DNA from: Pieris napi
Lineage: Eukaryota > Arthropoda > Insecta > Lepidoptera > Pieridae
Direction: 5' to 3'
Length of the DNA: 64,000 bases
Assembly: GCF_905475465.1 (NCBI RefSeq)
Contig: NC_062236.1
Location: 7,202,001 to 7,266,000, forward strand
Shown here: in pieces, positions 58,007 to 64,000 of the stretch
Numbering within the stretch: position 1 is the stretch's first letter
Layout of the letters: the number at the start of each line of letters is the position of its first letter
Notes under the pieces: model-generated
The model's input: only the letters and a program-made list of their open reading frames with translations
What the model was told of the DNA's origin: nothing
The model's database searches: none
Program-made: the position numbers and the translations under genes

Positions 58007-61000
58007 GAACTGCGATAAAGGTAGATTTTTTATGTTTTGTCTCTTTTGTAACTTCAAAGTGTGATAAAGACAAAACACGTATACCTAAATTATTTTTACT
58101 ACGTTTTGAAACTGTCACATCAAGTTTACAATTAACTGTATAATACTGGACCATAAATGTTGCCATATTGACGCCCTCACGCAGCTTAAACACTAATTCT
58201 AACTAGTTAGTCTAAAATTGCTAAATTTCGTACCAATACAAATAGTGGTGTAAATACAAAATCGTCAATTAATAAAAAAATTGTTTCCAGGGAAACCTGC
58301 TGTGGAAAATTCTTAATATCAGGTTATTTTAGAAATGAACCTCATCACAGAATAAGAAAATTTATTTTACCATACTACTAAATAATTTGTAGTGGAGGAC
58401 AAGTTAGAATAAAATTAGTTTATAATAAGAATATATTTTAACCCTGCCTGGGTAAAAAAGACGTAAAATTGTGTTCTTTTATGTTAAGTAGGGTACAAAA
58501 TTACTTTTTTTTATTATAAATAGTCTACAATCACAATTGTGGTGGCTTTTCTAGCCTTTAAAAAGCATTAATTTAACTGAAATGAATAACTATTTATTTT
58601 GATATTATATAGCTGAAGAATTTGTTCAACGCGCTAATTTCAGGAAATGTTTCGAATTGAATAATGTTTTTGTGTGTGATAGTCCATTTATCAAAGAATT
58701 AACGCGGATAAAATCAGGGCAATTAATAAAGACTTTAATACAATTATTAATTATTAACATTCTGTTTTATTATCAAAATCACCGATAACTTTAAGTTAAA
58801 TCCTATTGTTTTATTCTGGACCAAATGTTTAGTTGAATCTAGACAAAAGTGAATATTTTTAAAATTATACACTATATACTTTAATTTAAGTACTATTAAA
58901 AAACAATTGGATTTCAATTTTTACTTACTGTCTGAATAATTTAGTGGCAGCTTTTTGTCATGACAAATATGCCCGTTCAATATATTATGAGGAATTCTTA
59001 ATCTCTGACAAATTATTTGCTTATATGTTTTAATACCATGTAAGCACCCATATTTTATTTTTAAAGTTCATTTGACTGTATGTGTTATAGTTTTCTATCC
59101 AGGGTAGGAAGGATAAGTTATGACATTTTACTTATGTAATAATAGTCCATTTAGGAGTAGCATTACAATAAATTCTACATGGAATGGAACAGATAAATAT
59201 AAGCAACTTAAGTCACAAGAGAACGAGAACAACCATTTTGTTTAAAGTAAATGTAGGATTAACAACTAACCGAAAGCTCTTATTTGTCTAATCCATTATT
59301 GTATCTTTTTTGAAAGTAATAGTTATTTAAGTACCATTAAGAGTGACAAACACATGATTAATTTTTAGTAGCTAATTGATGCATAATTTGCTATAGCTCT
59401 AAATCAATTAGAATACTAGTCTATTGAGATTAAGTGTACAACATTTAACTAGTCGCAAGAAATTCTTGACAAATGTTAAATTGAGATTTTTTGCACAAAG
59501 AAAAAATTTATTAATTTGCCAGTTAGGTAAATCAATAAAATTGCTCATCTTTTGACTTGTAATTAAACGCTTAATAAAATGTATAATGCTGCTAGCTTTT
59601 ATATTTTAGTGATTCAGAGCAATGCATTAGTTCCATTAATAAAAATCTATTAATAGTTTTTTGGTATCATTATAAGAGCTACTTACTTAGCTTTATTAAA
59701 AAACTGCCAGAATTTAAAATTCTATTGCTAGGGCCCAATACATTTTATAATGTACTGTGATTGTAGTATTGTAATAATTTTTCACCTTATAAGCTCTCTG
59801 CACAATTAACATATAAAAAGGAGATTTATATCAGGATTTGTGAAACCTTTAAACTCATAAAGATTTTACAAAAGTGATTATGTCAATTAGCAGAGATTTA
59901 AATAACTTAATTTGCAGTAGAGGTATTTATGTATGACATTTATGGTAAAAAATGTGCCATTGTTAGATGAGTGATCTTATTCTTTTGTTGTAATATTTCA
60001 GTCAGTTGGAGGTGCATAAATAATAGTGCTGTTATTGTTTTACGCAAAGGACTAAATTATAAAACATCAGTAGTTGCAAACATGGTTTAAATCTCTGCTA
60101 GTTAGTTTTCTTGTAAATTACTAAAAAGATATTTAATTTTGTTTTTAAAATCTGTTTTAAACCAAGATTTTTTAGGTCTTGTTAAAAAGAATTTGTATAC
60201 ATATTATAAAGTATACAATTTAAAAATCCCCAATTTATTAATGTTTAATTTTAAAAGCAGCCATTATTTAGGAATCGATCAAAAGAATACACTGGTTATG
60301 ATAATTATTATAAAATTAATTTACTTAATCGAATTTATTTTAAAATTATTGATTATTTTAATGCAACTAACCAAATTTAATGTATATATATACATATTGT
60401 ATTGTTTTACTAACATTATTTTGTTTGGTAACAGGTAAAATATGTAATATAAAAGCCAGTTTCAAATTAATTATGTTACATTATTGAATGTATAATTGAA
60501 TATATGAACAGAAATTACAATTTTTTAAGGAACAGGTCTCTTGTATTGTAAATTATCTGAGCTCTTATCTGCCTCCACTGATAGCAAATACGTGAAAAAT
60601 TTAACCAACATTGATAAAAGATATGAGATAGAAAATTTTATTTATGTATAAATATAGCTTTATCTTGGATGTCATGTAGATTATCTTTGGATACTGTATG
60701 TGTATAAAACAATTTTATTATGAGTATTTTTAAATTTTAGATCTTGGACACTACATTAGAAGCTACTACCATTTTCAAAGAAATCACACTTAAATAAGTT
60801 ATTTTAAGAAAATCTAAAATTTCAGTTGCATGCAATATTTTGTTGGAAATGTTTAATAAAAATGTATCACTTTATGAAAAGCATTGCAGAAAATGTTTGT
60901 GTATTTGTTAAAATATATGCGTGAGGTTAACTGATTCATCTATGTGCCTTTGTAATTAATTATTTACCATTACATGAATAAATCTCTAACTAAGCTTTTG

Positions 61001-61902
61001 TTTTTCTATTTCCTTGACCCTTCCGTTAACACAGCCCTTAACAGGGCACTGCCCAGATATATACTCAATGCTCCTTACAACCCAATTATTTTATAATACC
61101 ATAAAATAGTAGATGCAACATGTTTCTTATTTGAAATCACAGACTAAGAAATATTGGTATAGCGTGTAAAATAGATATTAAAAAAAATTGCAACAAAAAT
61201 AAGATTTATTTAACAAGAACACATCAAGTAGAGAATAGATGTCTTATAACTAATTATTTCTTAAATCATCAGCATTATATACTTTATAAATACATAATTT
61301 TACAAGAGATCAGATAAAATGACTGGTTCTTTTGTGATTAAATTTAAAATTTATACCAATTAAGGAATGTTATGTAATCCTATTAATATTCTTATCTTAT
61401 AAATATCTCAAGAATTGCGAAACAACAAATGGTAATTTTTTGTCAATTTAAAATTGTTATTATTTTAGAATATGTACAAATATAACTAAAAAGATACAAC
61501 CATGGGTATAAGAATTGACTATCTCAAGGCCATAAAGAATCTTTGGACGATTTGCAGAAATCTTAAACCAACCCTGTATATGCAATTTTTATTTTCATTT
61601 CATTCATTCCTTTCCCTTTACATTACTATTTTGAAGTAGTTAGCCCTAGAATAGCCATCTTATATACAGGTAACTTAAATATATTTATACTAGACATAAA
61701 ACCTTGCTATTGACAAGGTGATTGTTAATTGTTGGTGCAATTAAATATAAGGCACAAAATTATTTCAACTAGTTTTAAGAGATGTTAATGTTTTGGTAAC
61801 TTTGTAATAAGATCTCCGTATCTAATTGGCCTTTTACCATTTACTAGAACCACTTAATTTTTGCATGTAAGTAACACATGAAGTTCATAATACTTAATTC
61901 AA
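58007..61902. other. PGM3 3' untranslated/intergenic region
   Basis: A very AT-rich stretch between the convergent PGM3 and ADO genes. AATAAA candidates for PGM3 lie at 58271-58276 and 58725-58730. TTTATT at 61205-61210 could be the ADO signal on the minus strand. The open frame at 60139-60438 is a low-complexity AT-rich run, not a credible gene. No repeat was recognised. Confidence 0.45.
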
Positions 61903-62772
61903 CTATGCAAGAGTCGGTCCTAAATATGGAGCTTGATCACAATAAAAACACTCTGGAATATTTGTTTCTTGTAACTCTACTACATTTGAACTTATTTCAT
62001 TAACCACATAATAATACCTACATCTTCTTGGACCAATTCCTTCCACAAATGTGTCATAAGGTGGTGCTAAAATATCGAAAAATGCTGCTGGTGTGTTCAG
62101 AGCCTCAATTTCATGGTAATTAGATACTGTTGGTGTCAGAATGCATGTTTCAGTATCTTCCTTACAAATATGGTCTTGAGAAATCTCTGCAAATAATCTT
62201 CTACGTTTGTGTATGCCTTGAGCAAGTCGCGCTGCTTCGTGTATTGCTCGAGCCTTAAAATCTACTATACTTATTGCTTGTTTAAGAGGATATTCTGAAA
62301 AACTTCTTACTCTTACCGCACCAGATATAACTTTTAAAAGCCCATGCATGTGTGGATGATCATGCAAAGGCATTTTAAATCCAGGTTTTAGAATAAAAAT
62401 ACTCATGTTTACCGTACTGTTTTGAAACACTTCGACGTAAGTGCATGGGGCTTTCCTTGGTCTGTTCCAGGTACCAGGATCGTTGTAACTTTGATCGAAG
62501 CCAAGGTGGTCTGCTTTTAATTTATCCACTAGGGATTTTAATTTGTTCAAGTTGGTTGCAAAATCGTTTTTGAATTTGTCATCGAAAGTTCGCAAAGCAT
62601 GGCGGTATGTGGTAATAATAGGGGGTATGTTGACGAGTTCCATAGCTGACTTTGCTTCATTTTTACTATCCATATGAAACCCGCTGATATTAAAGCACAA
62701 AAATTTATTTTTACTGCGTAAACGACAAAAAAAACGGCACGTTATCAAGGCACAACTATCTCTAAATGACAT
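61903..62772 (-). CDS. ADO: 2-aminoethanethiol (cysteamine) dioxygenase
   Basis: A non-haem iron thiol dioxygenase of the PCO/ADO cupin family. It oxidises cysteamine and, in animals and plants, N-terminal cysteines of proteins in oxygen-dependent degradation. It is a single uninterrupted 289-residue frame. Cupin iron ligands are visible as HDHPHMHG (H137 and H139) and NYHEIEA (H220). C251-R-Y253 in RRCRYYYV aligns with the Cys-Tyr pair cross-linked in human ADO. The C-terminal YLGPTLA matches the family's end. The family core begins about residue 50. The N-terminal 33 residues are basic and Cys-rich and could be a mitochondrial-like extension; an internal Met at residue 34 (62673) is an alternative start. 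The frame has no introns, as is usual for this gene. Its neighbour PGM3 is convergent, with about 3.9 kb between stops. Confidence 0.92.
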   Translation of the reverse strand: MSFRDSCALITCRFFCRLRSKNKFLCFNISGFHMDSKNEAKSAMELVNIPPIITTYRHALRTFDDKFKNDFATNLNKLKSLVDKLKADHLGFDQSYNDPGTWNRPRKAPCTYVEVFQNSTVNMSIFILKPGFKMPLHDHPHMHGLLKVISGAVRVRSFSEYPLKQAISIVDFKARAIHEAARLAQGIHKRRRLFAEISQDHICKEDTETCILTPTVSNYHEIEALNTPAAFFDILAPPYDTFVEGIGPRRCRYYYVVNEISSNVVELQETNIPECFYCDQAPYLGPTLA

Positions 62773-64000
62773 TTTTAAACTTGGATAACATAATATATTA
62801 AATTAGAAAACTGAAAATGTCATTGTCAACACTCGACTTAATCGTCCATTGCAAATGTCTATACTTTAGATAACCGGATGCCTTAACAAAGACTAATACA
62901 AATATAATATAAACATAGAATTATTGCAAATACATTATGAATAACAATTTTGCGACAGATATTATCTGCTACTGTAAATATTAGTAAACAAAAGTTTTAC
63001 AAATTCACATCGTCGAATAACGTTTGTAATAGTTTTCGTATTAGCACTAATAGATGGCACTACGTGTGCATAAAAGTAAAATATTAAGATTTATTCATTC
63101 TTAATAAACATTGAGGCAAATCCATAATATTATGTTCATACAAATTAATTTTAATTATACTAACTCTGAGCCTTAGTATGTTCTACATAGTATGTTTATA
63201 TGCTGAAGAAATGTACCTACGATTAAACGTTTAAACAGCCACAAAACCGAATAAAAACAATAAAAAGCCGTAAGTACTGTAAATACATGGAGGTCAGCTT
63301 TTATGTGTGGTCTCTGGAAATAGCTGGCAGTAAACCACTTAAATAAATAAGTCGATCATTGTTACGTTTCGATACGATTTTATTGAGCTTCCAATGAGTT
63401 TCTCTGTTTTATCGCGATTTCTGTGTAAACTGAGATTAGTTAATTCAGTTTTAGAGATAAATTCGTCAACATGTTTGATTTTTCCGGCTGTTAACCGGGT
63501 TTGATTTTCCGGGCCTAGTTTAGGTAGTTTTATCATGTCTCTGTTCTTTTCCTACTTAGTATTGTGAGTTTTTTGTCAGCAGTTGTTATTAGTTTTATAG
63601 GTAGGACCTTAACTAGGTAATTAAGTTTTACGGGATTTTGACTGAGTTTCCAAAATATCTAATAAAATCTATATTTTATAATGTTAGTTGTCGACTATAA
63701 ATAACTCCTATTAAATCATGAGAAAATACACCAGGCCTAGATTAATTTTGTGTACACATAACCTTTTATCAAGATGGACATTATATTACAAACACCTATA
63801 ATATAATTAGGTATTTACACTTGCAAATGTAAAAACGAAGAAATACAAACCAAAGTACCAACATCAATATTATAACGTAAACTTTCCCACGTCTTATGCA
63901 ATCATATGCATTCCGTTTTCAATAAATCAATATATTTATTGAATTATAGTAAATCGGATTTCCTTTCTACGAAGACCACCCACGCACAGACAGAGACCAG
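62773..64000. other. Upstream region of ADO, nothing recognised
   Basis: It probably contains the ADO promoter just above 62772. The open frame at 63339-63536 on the minus strand has no recognised similarity. No repeat was recognised. Confidence 0.45.

Noticed and set aside
60139..60438. 99-codon open frame in the PGM3-ADO interval
   Set aside because: AT-rich low complexity (long runs of Ile, Leu, Lys, Asn), no family resemblance and no splice context.
63339..63536. 65-codon frame on the minus strand near the window end
   Set aside because: No recognisable domain, no partner exon with matching phase seen, and composition like the surrounding sequence.

Overview
This is an AT-rich, intron-rich animal nuclear window. 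It is almost certainly from a butterfly or moth (Lepidoptera). The evidence is the gene content, short exons with GT-AG introns of 0.1 to 4 kb, and a dense load of lepidopteran-style repeats: tRNA-derived SINEs of the Metulj type, Helitrons ending in CTAG, LINE 3' tails and many MITEs. I see no rRNA, CRISPR or genuine tRNA gene. Genes were rebuilt exon by exon by hand from splice sites and reading phase; all frames close.

Layout. (1) 165-2532 (+): the last four coding exons of the NAD-isocitrate dehydrogenase beta subunit (IDH3B); the 5' part lies outside the window. (2) 3923-5474 (-): a four-exon gene for a 223-residue THEG-like sperm-associated protein, convergent with IDH3B. (3) 5889-12184 (-) and 18340-33660 (-): two tandem nine-exon SLC10 (sodium/bile-acid cotransporter, P3-like) paralogues of 445 and 455 residues. 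Seven of the nine exons have identical lengths. (4) 33.7-42.9 kb: no host gene seen. It holds a compound PIF/Harbinger-like inverted-repeat array (36865-38089) and a DNA transposon fragment carrying a transposase first exon (41781-42641). (5) 42911-58006 (+): a complete 12-exon phosphoacetylglucosamine mutase gene (PGM3/AGM1, fly nesthocker), 547 residues. (6) 61903-62772 (-): an intronless 2-aminoethanethiol (cysteamine) dioxygenase gene (ADO), convergent with PGM3.

The genes do not form one pathway. They are housekeeping (IDH3B in the TCA cycle, PGM3 in UDP-GlcNAc and chitin/glycan precursor supply, ADO in thiol oxidation), transport (SLC10) and probably testis (THEG-like).

The unusual content is in the repeats. 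Two related families that I do not recognise, called M1 and M2 here, carry the palindromic core GAAGTnAnACTTC at their ends. They recur through the IDH3B and PGM3 introns and often lie within 6-25 bases of a splice site. Other items of interest are a 1.6 kb TTAA-flanked element with dispersed GAGCGCGTCAGATT motifs in both orientations, an X-Y-X'-Y' inverted-repeat array, a three-level nested insertion with a 31-base poly-C tract, and Helitrons that share a 5' end but differ at the 3' end.
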